Below, one piece after another: positions 1 to 13,413 of a stretch of 64,000 nucleotides of DNA; position 1 is the stretch's first letter; each line of letters starts with the position of its first letter. The translations under genes were made by a program, and so were the position numbers. The notes beneath the pieces are model-generated. The model was not told the DNA's origin, searched no databases, and saw only the letters and a program-made list of their open reading frames with translations. This stretch comes from Epiperipatus broadwayi (taxonomy: Eukaryota; Onychophora; Udeonychophora; Euonychophora; Peripatidae): contig JAQFVV010006623.1 of NCBI GenBank assembly GCA_028023455.1, positions 87,501-151,500 of the forward strand, read 5' to 3'.

Positions 1-3000
1 TTTTAATAAATAGATGTGCTTATGCAATGATATTATAATGTCAACAAAACAAAATGAATTTAATTAATAATAAAATATTTATTTACAATATAATAATCCA
101 TACAATAAAATATTAATTTATAATAATTGTGATTATTTCTTTTAATTTACTATTTATAATTTACAGATATTATTAACTAATACATTGGTGTACCTTTTTA
201 AAAAACCATTTCTACAATTTTATTATATAAATAATATAGTTCTCTTATTCACAAAATATAATCTTTATTTCAAAAATCCAGTACCCATAATGTAAGGCAA
301 TATACCTTTATGCCTTTGTCCAGGCTTTTATAAGATATTGTACACTTTACTTAATCAAAAATGTTATTAAAATATCAGTGTGGAGATGCTTAACAAATAT
401 TAATACAATAGACAAATATTATGCAATCTAAAAACACTTATAATGTGAACAATACTTATACTGTTGTGAGGAAATATTAATGCTCTGCACTTTATAGTAG
501 AGCTAATAATAAATTGTAAAGCTGAACATGTCTATGGATATACACCAAAATATATTCTAACATTAAAATTGTAGGCATAGTGGACAAGAGGAATATAAGC
601 TAGCAAAAATATGATTGAACATCCAGTACTATGTGTAGGCAATGTTTCTAAATAAGTGAGCCATTCTCTCTCACACTCATGAAGGGACTAAATATACATA
701 CAAGTAATATAATATCCATTTAAAATTGCCTCAAAATACTATCAATAATAAAAGGCATGGAGCTAATAATAATAAACATATAAATAATTGTTCATCTCAC
801 ACGCACATAATTCATTCACTCCATTTATATTTATATTGATAAAACCTAATATTGCAACATGATAACACTTTATATATAACCCACTTAAAATTCTCATACA
901 CATACTAATATTTATAACACTTTCATTCATAGAATACTTTTCATAAATGTACAAAAGGCTGTTATACCTCTAGGTACAATCATTTATAATTTTAAATACT
1001 CATTCAAAAAAAAACCCCAGAATAATAAAATCAAAGTATAAAATTTGTAATATAGTAACTAATAATAATGATAATATAATACTTATAAGCTAGTGATTAT
1101 AATAATTATATTATTAAAAAAATTATATTCATATATATATACATTATATTTATAATACTATTTTAGAGATTAAATAATTCATCTCCTTAGTATAAAGAAC
1201 ACTATTTCTTTTCAATCTTTTTTGTTTTTTTTATTAAAAAGTTTACAATAATTTTATAAATGTAAAATAACAGGCAGCAAATGATTTTAATGCCAAAAAG
1301 CTTCTTTCAAAAATGTATCTTTTTAGTGGCAATAAAAATCAAATGAGCAAGAATTTTTATTAGTAGTACAAGTTGACTGTGGTAAACTTAAATTATATTT
1401 ACTCCTTTTTATCTATAATAGTAATATATTTGCAATAATCAGCAATTTAAAAACAAAATATTCAAATAATTAGAAGAATAAGTAAATTTAAGATGAATAG
1501 CTATATTATTTGTTTTAATACAAAACAAACTGGATATAGTTTTCCATTATGATAATTAGAAATGTAGTTTTCATACATTTATATTTTATGATAACTTTAT
1601 AAGCTAATATTAAATAATTGTCAGTGCTTCTTTTTATAGGTTTAATAATCTTATAGATATCCATCCTTCTATAACTAAGTTTGACTTAAGTAGATTGATT
1701 ATTTAGTAACAAATAATTAGTATTTATAATTAATTAAGATATAGTTAAAATATTTCAAAGATAGTCAGAGCAAAATTCAGAATTTAATTAATATTATAAT
1801 GGTGCAATATACTTTCCTTATGTGATTTTTCCTTTGGCTTCTTTGAGAAATTTAATATATTTTAAAATTATTGTTTGATAAGTCTGTTCAGAGAAACCCT
1901 GTGAGCACACTTACTAGTCTTTTATTCCATCATGAAGATGATAAGCAATACAATTTTAAACTTTAACAATGACTTACAATAAATAATCAAATAAAAAAAC
2001 AATAAAATTAAAATTTGAAGTGAATTGTGAAGAAGTAGTTTTTAAATTCTTCATTGTGTTTACTTTTATACTAGTGTGTGTGTCTTTCTTTATCTCCACA
2101 GATGCACCAAGATTAAGACTGCATTCCCTGTTCATTAAATCAATAAGTTACAAATCTGCATTATAATATTTAAATGGTCATTATTAATTTTTAATTGATC
2201 TGATCTCAAATTCAGTACTTTAATACCAGAAAATTTAGTCATGTGACCATCTTGGCAATAAATGAACTTATTAATTAATGATTTTTTTTATCCATTCTAA
2301 ATAATTATAAAAGTCAATTATTTAATAAAATTATTAACTAATTTTTTTAATTAAACATTTTTTTATTCAAATATTCTTTCTGTACTATTTCTCTTACACT
2401 ATTTAAAAGCTTATATTTTTTTAAATAATTTTAAAATTGATTGGTTGTACCCAATTTTTAAAATACACTTTTAATAACTTTTCTTTTTAACTTTCAACAT
2501 TTTACATGTATGCTCCATACACATATATATTAAATATAGCCATTTTTTAATGTAATGAAAATAAATTAGCTATTGACTGACATTTACAATCTATTAAAAA
2601 AATAGATCCACTTTCAGTCAGTTATATTCACTATTTTAAAATCCTATTTCTAAATATTTTGATATAAATTGTACTTAATAAATCATAACTGTTATTTTTT
2701 AAATTATTTATTTTAAGAACTTAACAATTAAACATTCTAAGGTAACTAATCATTTTAGACAGCATAGAACAACTTTGTCTATTAAATCTATTTAAAACAT
2801 ATTAAGTTCTAGATCAACCGTTTTTTAATTTAAATATTAATTTCTATTTTTTCAAATAAAAATTAACCAATCTAGATAACTTTTTAAATAACTGCTAACT
2901 TGAAAGGCTAACTGAATTGCTTTAACTCATACTATTGAAACATATAATTTAAGATTTTTATTATAATAATACAGATAAAGAAATTTACTCATTATAATCT

Positions 3001-3017
3001 TATATATGTATATATAA
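1..3017. other. AT-rich non-coding sequence
   Basis: Low-complexity A/T-rich DNA with short homopolymer and TA runs. All reading frames are short and broken. I see no RNA gene, mobile-element coding sequence or long repeat here. Confidence 0.6.
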
Positions 3018-3102
3018 AAAATTTAATACACATAGTTAAATATATATATATATATAACCTAAAATTTAATACACATAGTTAAATATATATATATTGTAAC
3101 CT
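3018..3102. repeat. Two-unit tandem duplication (~43 bp)
   Basis: A unit starting AAAATTTAATACACATAG and ending in a TA run plus AACCT occurs twice head to tail (3018-3060 and 3061-3102). The units differ mainly in the length of the TA run, which suggests slippage or a local duplication. Confidence 0.8.
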
Positions 3103-3127
3103 AGTGTTATAAACACTTGGTATATTT

Positions 3128-3155
3128 AGCATCGTTTCCACGGGAAAACAATGCT
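3128..3155. repeat. Short imperfect hairpin
   Basis: AGCATCGTTTCC is followed after about 3 bases by GGAAAACAATGCT, its near reverse complement. It lies directly after the tandem duplication. It could be the remnant of a mobile-element end; no function is visible. Confidence 0.45.
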
Positions 3156-5459
3156 ATCTTTTCCTAGAAAATAGAAAAATAAAATAGTAATAATATTAAG
3201 TGATTAATAAAATAGGCTATTACTCACTTTAACGTATTATAAGCAAATAACTAAAAAATTTAGTAATTTGATGTCATTTGAAAAAGAGCATAAATAGTTT
3301 AATTAAAAATATTAACCATAATAGCAATTTAATATAGTATAAAAGCATATATTATAAACAGTAATTGATTTTAGATGGACAGAGGGGGAGAAATGAGTAT
3401 CTTATCATAACACAATAGCTTCTGGTAATTTTATTTTTAAAATATTTAGACAATAATGTATACAGAAATATACACCACAAATAAATATTGTTAATTAAGT
3501 GTAATTATTATTTTACATTATTTGTTAAATTGTTCTGTAATCCATTTAAACCATACAGAAAAATATAACTGTAATAAGTTTTTTTTTTTCCTTTCTTTTG
3601 TTTATGTATAATTAAATGATTTTTTCTCTGTAAGAGGTCGCTAAATAAAACAAGACCGCCAAAAACTGGAAAAAGTTTAGTCTGCTATTAGTTTGTCAAG
3701 AAGGAGTCAGTACTGAAATTCGGTAACAAAATTTTTTATATTTTTTATTGCAGAAATAAATATCAGTCCAATAAATGTTTGATAATATCATGTTTGGCTA
3801 ATCTTAATTGATAGGATATTCTGTTTTCTATAACCATCTACCTATTATAAAGCTTTTATACTCAAAATTATACTATCGTATGTTAAAGTTCAAAATGACC
3901 GTATTAACGACAGCAATCACGGAAAATATCATTATGGTGAAAATAAGTAATATAAATAATTTCCAGCAAATAAACAATTATTTGCTAACTTTACCTTATT
4001 TGATAAATTTTTCTTGGTATAAAAGAAAAATTATAATTAAAAGACATATCATAAAAGCCAAGGAAAGTTAACTATAAAAAAATTCGCGCTCTTTTTAACG
4101 GACATTTAACAGACATTGTCTGCATTTAAAAATAATGTAAGCTCCCCACATTAAAATATGTTTTATTCAATGAAATTTATCTAGAAATAGTATTAATAAT
4201 AAAGGATATTTACTTATGCACCTGTATAATTTTAAAAAGAAAATATAAATTTTCTCAAGGCAAATATTGAAAAATTTGTATGCGTGCATATTATGGAAAA
4301 TTCATTATTAAAGAAGACTTATAATTCCTAGAGTAGGAATAAAAACTACCAACATAAGTGACTTAATTATAACTTTAAAATAATATGTTATATTATACCT
4401 CAACCAGAGTCCTTAAAATTCTATCTACATAAGTCAGCTGCAATCCTTATAATTATAATATTTCCTAAAAGTCGCGCATTAGTTTATTCTTAAACCAGCT
4501 AGCTAAATAAAAATGGTACGTATCGCCAATATTAAAAATAAAAGAATTGTATATGTGTTTGTCAATCGTCAAATCTTCGTCATGTTAAAATCTGTATTGT
4601 TTTTCTTGGATCCCTTAAATTATATAAGTTAATTCAAGGAAGAATTAATATCCAACGCTATTATGTTTTCTTTGCTTAATTATTAAATGCGCCAGAAAGG
4701 AAGCAACTTTTATAGAAATGATATAATAAATGTGTTTCTTGTTTTAAATTTTTGCTTCGTGAACTATGAAAGGATCAAGTTCTTCATCTAAATAAGTTGC
4801 CAACGGAAAAACATGTTTCTAGTAAAATAATAAACACTTGTTAAGTAATTTTTTTTATTTGAAAAATTATGTATATTTTTTTTTTATCAACAGGTTAAAA
4901 GATGTATATTCAAGTAGTATTTAAATGACCTTGTAATCATAAAGGTATGTTTTCCTTTAATTATTCTAGGTTAAATTTATATTTGACATTGAAATATTTT
5001 ATAAAATGTGTTTACTTATGATAGGCAATTATGGGTATAAATTTATATGTTAAATGCGTAAAAGTAGAAAAGTTCAGATACTTAATGGATAAAATATCTA
5101 GTTAAAATTATCAGAAGTAATTAAAAAGAAGTGCTATACAGAATATTACTTATAAAAAGTTTGAAACAACTTTATACTATGTTAATTGCGGAATTTATTC
5201 CCAAGTATATTTTTATTAACGCATTCAATTAATTTAGTTCAAAATACTATATTACCAATTACTTGTTGAATGTTTCTTTGGCAAAGGTGAAAATTATTAT
5301 GTTTCTTTTGTGTTATCCATTGATTTCGGACGTTGATTTAAGTATACTCCGGAATATAAATTTTGTGTAATTAGTGTATTTGCTTGTCTTGCCCCGAATA
5401 GCATCGGTATATGATTAATATTCACATTAGTAACAATTGTATGTATCTATTTTGTGGGA
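3156..5459. other. Non-coding sequence, slightly CpG-richer than surroundings
   Basis: No supported gene. The longest frame (3808-4071, plus) is biased in composition and resembles nothing I recognise. CG dinucleotides are more frequent between about 3.6 and 5.5 kb than in the first 3 kb (for example near 4085, 4475 and 4525), which may mean less CpG decay here. Confidence 0.4.
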
Positions 5460-5760
5460 TGGAAATAATCTCCCCAAAAGCTTTATTTTCCATGAGGGGA
5501 ATAAATAAATCTAGAATTCGGGTATGATAGCCCAAGCGATCGCTTCCCGGAGCCAGGACAATCAGCAATTATACCGTATTGAGTTTATTTCGTTCGTTAA
5601 AATTCCATGGGAGGATCATATTGGTGTGTGCTCCTATTATGCCCAGGAAAGAGGCAAGGACCCACCAAACTATTTTAAGATAGTTGTTAACTCTTTGTAT
5701 CTATGGTATTATTCCCTTTTCCTCATGAGAAAATAGAGATAATTCCACCATGGAAGGTGT
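5460..5760. other. GC/CpG-richer island with a short open frame
   Basis: Composition changes clearly here. The segment includes the 12-bp palindrome AAGCGATCGCTT (5534-5545) and runs of GC-containing unique sequence. A 70-codon plus-strand frame (5524-5736) crosses it; its composition is more protein-like than other short frames in the window, but I recognise no domain, and splice sites or a promoter cannot be assigned. It could be an exon of an unrecognised gene, a regulatory island, or a young insertion of foreign origin. I do not call it a gene. Confidence 0.3.
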
Positions 5761-7499
5761 AGAACATTGTGTTTTATTTAAAAAGTTATGGCAAGATAAC
5801 GGGTATACTGGAGGTAAATTCCTTACGATCCATTTAAAAAAAAAAAAATAGAGTGCTAGTATATATGATCAATGTCTGGAATGTGTGACGGAATAGTGCG
5901 GGTAATCCACATATAAGTCAATGGAGAGAATAAGTTTAAAATTGCGTGATTTATAAATTTTTATTTGCCAAAGGAGGGTTCAAATACTAAGTTTAATTTA
6001 GGTTAATTATTAAGTAGCACTCACGATATAACTTATACGGAGAAGAACAGTGTGTATAACAACTTCCGTTGTTATTCAGGTAAACATTAAAATAATAAGT
6101 GTAATTTCTGATAAATAACCCATAAATTATAATAAGTTATCTAAATAAAAACTGTCATTTAGTTAAAGATACGATGATAATAATCGTTTGTACGCATTGC
6201 CTAGAATACAAGTATTTTTATTTTAAAACAAATAGTCAGTTAATAAAGTTAAGCAGCCGTTTATATAAGATACACTAAACTGATAAGTTAATGTATCGAT
6301 AATAATATTTATTTTGTTATATTTAATCTGAGTAAATTTATCATGAAGATGAAGAAGTAGTTCGAATCTAAGTCTAAAAGCATAGACAAATTACTATTAG
6401 TTATTATTTTGTTTTATCCATATGGGATCAACTAAAGTGTAAATTTTTGGTTTATTATGTTAATCCTAAGGGATTGTTTTTGTTAAAGTGTAAGAATAAT
6501 TTGGAATATTGTTAAAATTTAATAATAAATATAGTTATTAAAAGCTGTTTTGAGTCATTTTTTCTTATGTGCTAAATAAAAATGTATCTGCATAATACTT
6601 GCAATACTTTCTTGAGTCCAAAATTATTTATGAAATCTCAATTTCAATACACTAGATAGACAATTTTAAGCAGATCAGAATATTTCATTATATTTTAAAT
6701 TTAATAAGAATTATTTATGGAATTGAAACTTCAGACCAAAACATTTTATTTTATGTGTGTGTAAAATCACTTTATTCCCAAATCTAGTAGGTTTGGTTAC
6801 ACTTTGTTCCATACACATTTAAGTGAAATTTCTAAGTAATAAATCTTAGTTTAATTATTGTGTTGTCATGGGTGATGGAAGGACACAAAAGCACCCTTGT
6901 CTTTTCACCATTCCGACTGAGATTCTGGATTATAAATTGGCAGTATTATTCAAAATTATGCGTGGTTATTGAATAAGGTCATCATCTTGTTAAATATTAT
7001 AATAGTTGATATGTGGATGAAGATACCTGGAATTTAAATGTTAAATGTTTTCTATAGCCAACCAGAATGTCAGGCCTATTGGACAACACAATACTGCTGA
7101 GCATTTTAATAAATATAACAGAGAACCCTGAGATTAGTGTCAGTATTATAAGTGCTCTTAAAGAAAGAATTGATTCAGTATGATCAATCTTACAAATGTG
7201 GCATGGCTAAAGAGATGGAAACTTTTAATTGTATAATAATAAAATATTGAGATCATATTGGCAAATCGCTGAATGTTGTATTTTAGTCAGTAATTTTAAC
7301 CATGAAATAAAAGCATCATCATCATTGTCGAACAGTGCAAGTACTTATAGCTCAGAGAATGTGTTTTAGATAGAGAGAGAATGTTAGTTTATTCTAAATT
7401 GTTTTATTAAATCTATTTTATTAATGATAATTATTTTTTTTCTATTCTATCTCTGTCTGAACTGCATATCTCTGTAGCTGAATTATATAACTAACCTAA
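5761..7499. other. Non-coding sequence
   Basis: A/T-rich unique sequence. I see no coding frame or repeat that I can support. Confidence 0.5.
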
Positions 7500-7660
7500 C
7501 GAAGAGCTATATCATAATAGATAATAGAGGGTTTGCAACCCGCGGCATCAGAAGGAGGTGTCCGAATTCGTTTTAATAGAAGCCGTTCACTGAGGTTATT
7601 GGGTTGTAATAATGGTGCGTTGTTTATATATTTTGATAGAAAACGCTTTTCATAGTTGGT
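7500..7660. other. Small GC/CpG-richer island
   Basis: A short segment around CAACCCGCGGCATC with several CpGs stands out from its A/T-rich surroundings. A plus-strand frame of about 40 codons is open through it (around 7525-7650), but has no recognisable motif and no support as an exon. It may be a remnant of an element not otherwise represented in the window. Confidence 0.25.
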
Positions 7661-10454
7661 AAGGTTAGAATATATATATATAAAGTCTTCAATTACTTTT
7701 TTTTAAAAAATCAATTAGTTCTCAACATATGCTCAAGATAGTTTCATTTTTTTTTTAAATATAATTAAGTTTACCTTTATTGTTTTTCATTATAAAAATT
7801 CATCTTAAAAAAATCCAAATTAAAAATGTAATTTTAATTTTTAAATGTATTATTTTATTTATTTTAATTTTTTGTATCAAATAAATTTCTTTAAAAATTA
7901 TGAATAAATTTTATGAGAATGCTTTGTGATGCATAAGATACATAGTATACATAAAAACTATTTTTAAACGAATATAATTTGAAAATAAAATTAAGACTAT
8001 TAAGCATTTCACATATGGATGTGTCATAAATTTTACTGATAAAAATTCATAACCTTGTTCTCAATTTTCTTTATTGCTAGCATCAAATACAATCTATTTC
8101 ATGACTGTTATCCTCAGTTGAACCAAATACTTTTTGATTGGTCCTTTTTTTTTTTGAAGATTAATCTTTATAAACGTTTGTTTTTGTCCTATTTAGATGC
8201 TTCATTAAAATAATTTAATTTTCATTTTATTTTTCTTACCCAAAAAGTAATCTATACTTAATATTAATAATATTGATGAAACTGTTCTCAACAATAGCAA
8301 AGAATATACCAGTATTATATTATTTATTATTCTAGAATTGAACTTCCACTTAAACTACAAATAACCAGATCAAAATTGTTTAATTTTAATCTATGCTTAA
8401 AAAAGAATTTGACTTAATTATCATCTAATTAAAATATGACAATATATTTATTAAAGTATACATTATAAATATTAAAATAGTTCTTTTTTGAAAATTTGCA
8501 TAGGGAGTTGAAAATTCTAATTATGCTACTGCAGTGGACTAAATGATAATCCTATTGAATGGCATTTCTAAGTAACATTTATCAGGCATTATTACCATTG
8601 TTGTGAGTAAGAGATTATGCTCATCTCATTTTTGTTCATCTTTATTTCAAGGAATTATATACTTTTCTACTGGTTTATCATATCTCATAGATTAAAGTAA
8701 AACAATTTCAATAATAGTTATTTATGAATCAAGTGTAACTTCAAATACAATGTTGTAGAACTTAGATCAAAATCATCAATGGTATTTCTATCCTTCTTCT
8801 TTAAATATATCTATATTCATCCATAGATTGTCACAGGAAATACTACTAGTTTCATTTTTCTATCTAAATATAGTTATTATATTGCATGATTTCTCAGTAT
8901 TAAACTGATTAATATTTTGGTTCTGGATTTTTTATAATTGGTATTTGCATGACTAATATTCCTAACATTTATCTGACAATATAAATTATTCAACTAAGAT
9001 TAGCTGGATTCTCCTTTATAAATAGTGGATAATTTGATATATTATCTAAAGATTGACACCTGAAGAAAAAAAATTTTTTTTTTAATTCATCTGAAAAAGC
9101 TCCCAAACCTGAATTGAATGCCAAATCATAAACTATCATGCTGACCTTTACCCTACATGAAAAAAAATATAAGCTAACTAAATTTTTACTTCATCTTCAT
9201 TATTTCCATTCTTTTATATGTTTTTAATCATTTTATACAACCTAGAATAACTTCAGAAGTAATCTAGTATATGTTTGCCTTGATATGACCTCTAAATGGA
9301 ATTTGCAGTTCAATTAGTATTTTTTTCTTAAACTACACCAAGTGATTCTTTTTTGATTTCTGACCTAGCATTATTAAATATAATGACATAATATTATTTA
9401 CTTTCATTCATTCTCTCTATCAATTTCTACCAATTACAGGTCACTTCAATCCAATATTTATTTTGTACGTTATTTCATTTTTTAACTATTTACTAAAACT
9501 TAACTATTGATTACTTCTTTTATTAAAATTTGTTCTAATTTTTTTATAAAATTGAAACTGACAATCATCAATAGAAAAAAAAAATGATAACTTTTTTGTT
9601 AATATTTCTAATCATATTTAAAAATGTAATGGTAATAAATGACATTTTGTGTCTATCATTTTTTTAATTTAAAAAAGTATTTTTATACTGAAAGAAAATG
9701 TAAAACTAGACTTCTTTTTAAGAGAGATGGAAACATTTCTAATAACATGGTGACTGAACAGAAAAAAGCAAGACTGATTAAAATAGAATTGTGTGAATGC
9801 AATGGAGTATTTGAATAAATTTTGGTAGGATTTTTTTCATTCTGTCAATTGATAAATATAACTTTATTTTATAACTAAAATATTATGGATGGAGTTATGC
9901 TGATATTTAAAAAATAATAGATCAAACTTGGATTTCATCCTGAGTTATTATAACAATACTTCTTAGAATTCTAATATTTTATGAACTTCTTACAAATATG
10001 AAAGATTATATAGAAAAATAAAATAATTGCTTCAAAAACAATGTACTATTTTAAAAATTACAATGCTAACAGATTGCAACTTGTATTCACATACAAATTT
10101 TAAAAATATGTGTAAGAGTACAAAAAGCATATGTTAATAAATTGCACAATCAAAAAAATTGATGATTATTTTTTGATCTTTAATGAAAATATAAAAAAAA
10201 AAGGTAAAGAGTGAATTCAATTCAAAATGGAAAAATAAAAATTGAGTTATTAATTTTATTGATGTTAGATATAGATTATAAGCACTATACTTAAGATTTC
10301 CACTCCATCATATATTATTGTAATAAAACCCTATCATATTTATTGTAATATATGAATAAAGTGTACTTATGTATTAATCCAGTGGTGTTGACATAATTAT
10401 TAGTCCTGAGATAACATATTGTGATGTTGTAAAATAACATCTACACAGGATCTT
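7661..10454. other. Non-coding sequence
   Basis: A/T-rich DNA with homopolymer runs. I see nothing in it that I can name. Confidence 0.5.
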
Positions 10455-10663
10455 CTGACAAACTTAATCCATCAATTTTGATAAATGATGACAAGTAATT
10501 TTATTTAATATAAAATGGCAACCTATAGTTTTATATAATGAAAATAAACACATATTTACATTTTGAATCAAATTGAGTTATTTGCAAAATATGATAAAAA
10601 CTAACCTTATTTTGTACAAAGTGCCATCTATAACTTTATTTAATGGAAATAAATCTTTTTACA
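10455..10663. repeat. Diverged tandem duplication (~105 bp period)
   Basis: The segment around AATGGCAACCTATAG (about 10512-10560) recurs about 105 bases later as AGTGCCATCTATAAC (about 10617-10663). The preceding bases also align (TGATAAA followed by TTATTT in both). The two units are diverged, so the duplication is old. Confidence 0.5.
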
Positions 10664-12443
10664 AGAAATGATGTTGCAACAACAAAACTTTTAACAATGT
10701 ACATTTATTCCAATAAAAACTAAAAGAAAAAAATTGTGTTTTTATGGGTGGATTGAAGTTTTTTTTATGTCTTGCAAAATGCAAATAAGAGCAAAGCTAT
10801 GATTTATATGAAAATGTTGATATCCAACAGCTCACAGGTCATCACTTTTGTAGGATTTTGTATTTTTCTCAGGAAAACATAATACACATATAGATTGCTT
10901 GAAGATAGTTATTCCAGTGTACGACTGTCTTTTGAAAGTAGTGGATGACTGTATCATCCTCAGTAGCAGGAAGTTTCCAAAGTTTAGCCACTTCATTGAA
11001 TAAAAAATGTCATTCAAAAAATTCACTCAGTGGGAATTAAAGCTGTACAGTAAATTACATGTACATCTTACTTTTTCCAGATTACTGATTAGTCATCCCA
11101 GCATTTTTGATGACATCACAGCATACTTTTATAAAATTAGCAATGAAACCAACATTTTGACTATCAACTTTTTCCTAGTGTGAATAACTAATATTCACTT
11201 AAAAAGTTGATTAATTTTTTTTTTTAGAAGATTGTAAATGTGTTTAATTCAGTTTTTATATACAAATTATCTTATTCTGTTGATTTTTATCATCACTAGA
11301 CTAATATGTAAGTACTGAATAAAGACAACGAAAAATAACAATTTATTTATTTAACAATGTGTAATGAAATGGAGGTTGCAGTATATCTTAAAAAAATATT
11401 ATATACAAAAAAAATTGAGTTATTCCATGTTTACTTATAAGTTTTTAATGTACTTATGTATTAGTCTTGCAACATATTAGACTTCCTACATCTTTTCACA
11501 TTTGTATCAATCTACTTATAACTTTCTACTCTTGTGATCTGACCAAATAATATGTACACATTGATCTTTTACAAATTTAAAATGATAAATTCGTTAAAAC
11601 GCACCATGATATTTTTGCATGATTTACAAAGTTATCGACAGTCTGAATACATATGTGAAAATGCATAGCAGTTCTAATATGTGACAGTAAATGCACCAGA
11701 TTAAATCTAACAAAAATAGTAATTTCTAAAACAATACTGAAAATATGAATTTCACACAAAAAATATAAAATATGATATGTAAGTACTGCTTTTAAATATA
11801 TATATATATATATAAATTTTTAACAGAGATTTAAAATTTATATCTGTTTTAGACATACTTTTTAATTTAATAAATGATTGATAATAATAATGAATGTATT
11901 TATCTAAAGTGGTTAAAGTTGTTAATACAGAAAGTTTGACACTTGGAAATTAAAATGTATTTAAATAAATATTGAGAGTTCTACATACAATCATTATTAC
12001 ATCTGATTGGCTGTCACATAAGCATTTTTAAGGTGCTTCTGTCTAAGATTTTAGCCTTTCATGTTATTATTAAATAAATATTGTAAAGAGAAGAATAAAA
12101 GCAATAAAGGTTTATTATGATAAAATATTATTAGAAATAAAATTTATGCTATTAAAAAGAAAAAAGTATATAACAATTATCCTAAAAGATTAACAAATAA
12201 ACTACTAGAAGATAAAAAATGTAAATAGATTAAGAAATACGTTTTTTTTAAAAAATAAAGAAGTGAAAGTGAATCTTAGAAGAAAAAAAAGAAATTTGTG
12301 AAATTTTAACAATAAATAGAAATGCATTCAATAAAAGTAAAAAAAAAAATATAAAATCTATTAATAAACCAATAATAAGTTGTAAGCCAATTTATTTTTT
12401 TAAAAAAGACTAGTTTAAACAATATTTTTAATAGTGACCATGA
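10664..12443. other. Non-coding sequence
   Basis: A/T-rich, with a TA run near 11797-11814. The short minus-strand frames at 10832-11026 and 11577-11759 show no recognisable motif. Confidence 0.5.
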
Positions 12444-12541
12444 TAAATTAAATAGTTGTTTGTTTGGTTTTTTAAGTGTCATAGCATCGGCCGGGACGCG
12501 CTGACCTCTCGACCACCAATGCAAGACTAAATTAAATAGTT
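12444..12541 (-). mobile_element. Internally deleted tRNA-like SINE with 14-bp TSD
   Basis: Minus-strand copy of the short SINE described at 13.3 and 30.4 kb. The body (about 12458-12527) keeps the 5' tRNA-like end and the 3' acceptor half, but about 45 bases spanning the anticodon arm and most of the T arm are missing. The deletion joins GGGACGCG to CTGACC; GCG is present at both breakpoints in full-length copies, so it looks microhomology-guided. The direct repeat TAAATTAAATAGTT flanks it exactly (12444-12457 and 12528-12541), showing that the deleted form was probably what inserted, or that deletion occurred within an intact insertion. Confidence 0.85.
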
Positions 12542-13273
12542 TAAACAATATAAAGGGAATTTTTAAAATAAGGTTTAGATTATAAATCCATTAAAAATTA
12601 AATAAAAACTAGATTAGAGCAACATTAAAAAGGTAAAAGTTTGCAAATAATGCCCTCTCAGATCAGCGTTATATGCTAATTATGCAAAAAACGAATTCCT
12701 TTCATTCAACCTTTAAGATTTTATAAGGATAATATATTAATCATTGATATGAGATGACATTATTTGAACGTTTATTAAATGACTGTAGAAAGTTCAACTT
12801 ATATTAATACTTGATTTGAAGATTATTAATTTATAAAATATATATTTTCAGCCCTAATTTAATAGCCATTATTTGCTTGTAATGTTGAAATTATTAAAAT
12901 TATCAAATAAAAATTGTTTTTAATCAAACCGACAAATTTGAACATTTTAACTTTGAAATTCGGATGGTTGAAAATATATCTCGTTGGAAAAAAAAGAAGG
13001 ATCGTACAGAAAAAGAGGATTAATAATTTTAAATTAAATAAATGAAAGAAAATAATTATTAAATTAATTTATTTCATTATTTAAAGACTTTGTTTTACTA
13101 ATTAAGAAAAATATTAAAATGTTTATATAGAAATTGAACATTATAATAGATTAAAAATAAGAAAGATAAAAGAAAGAATACTTTTTATTTGCAGTTTCTT
13201 TTTAAGAACTTTACATGTCTGATAGGTTTTTCATTGTTTTCATTTTTTTAATTTGCATATTTCAGATAACTTC
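12542..13273. other. Non-coding sequence
   Basis: A/T-rich; no gene or repeat that I can support. Confidence 0.5.
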
Positions 13274-13413
13274 AACAATGACTGCATAACGTCAAGCATT
13301 GATGATCGAGACGTCAGCGACGGCTGCTTTACAAGCAGTTGTCCCGGGTTAGCAGGTTCACTTCCCGGCTGATGCTATGACACATGAGAAAAAAAAAAAC
13401 AATGACTGCATAA
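13274..13413 (+). mobile_element. Near full-length tRNA-derived SINE with 16-bp TSD
   Basis: The element body (13290-13397) starts GTCAAGCATTGATG and ends in ATGACACATGAG plus a poly-A tail. It is bounded by the perfect 16-bp direct repeat AACAATGACTGCATAA (13274-13289 and 13398-13413). Inside are an A-box-like TGATCGAGACGTC, an anticodon-arm-like CTGCTTTACAAGCAG and a B-box-like GGTTCACTTCC. The acceptor halves GCATTGA and CTGATGC pair over most of 7 bp. The whole element is only about 108 bp: there is no SINE body after the tRNA-like head. The TSD and tail show LINE-assisted retroposition; it is not a working tRNA gene. Confidence 0.93.

Noticed and set aside
3808-4071. 87-codon plus-strand frame as a gene
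   Set aside because: Composition follows the A/T bias, no motif, no splice or start context that I can defend.
10832-11026. Minus-strand frame as a transposase fragment
   Set aside because: I tried to match it to piggyBac- and mariner-type motifs and found no convincing block.
12306-12548. 80-codon minus-strand frame
   Set aside because: The only non-low-complexity part is the translated mini-SINE.
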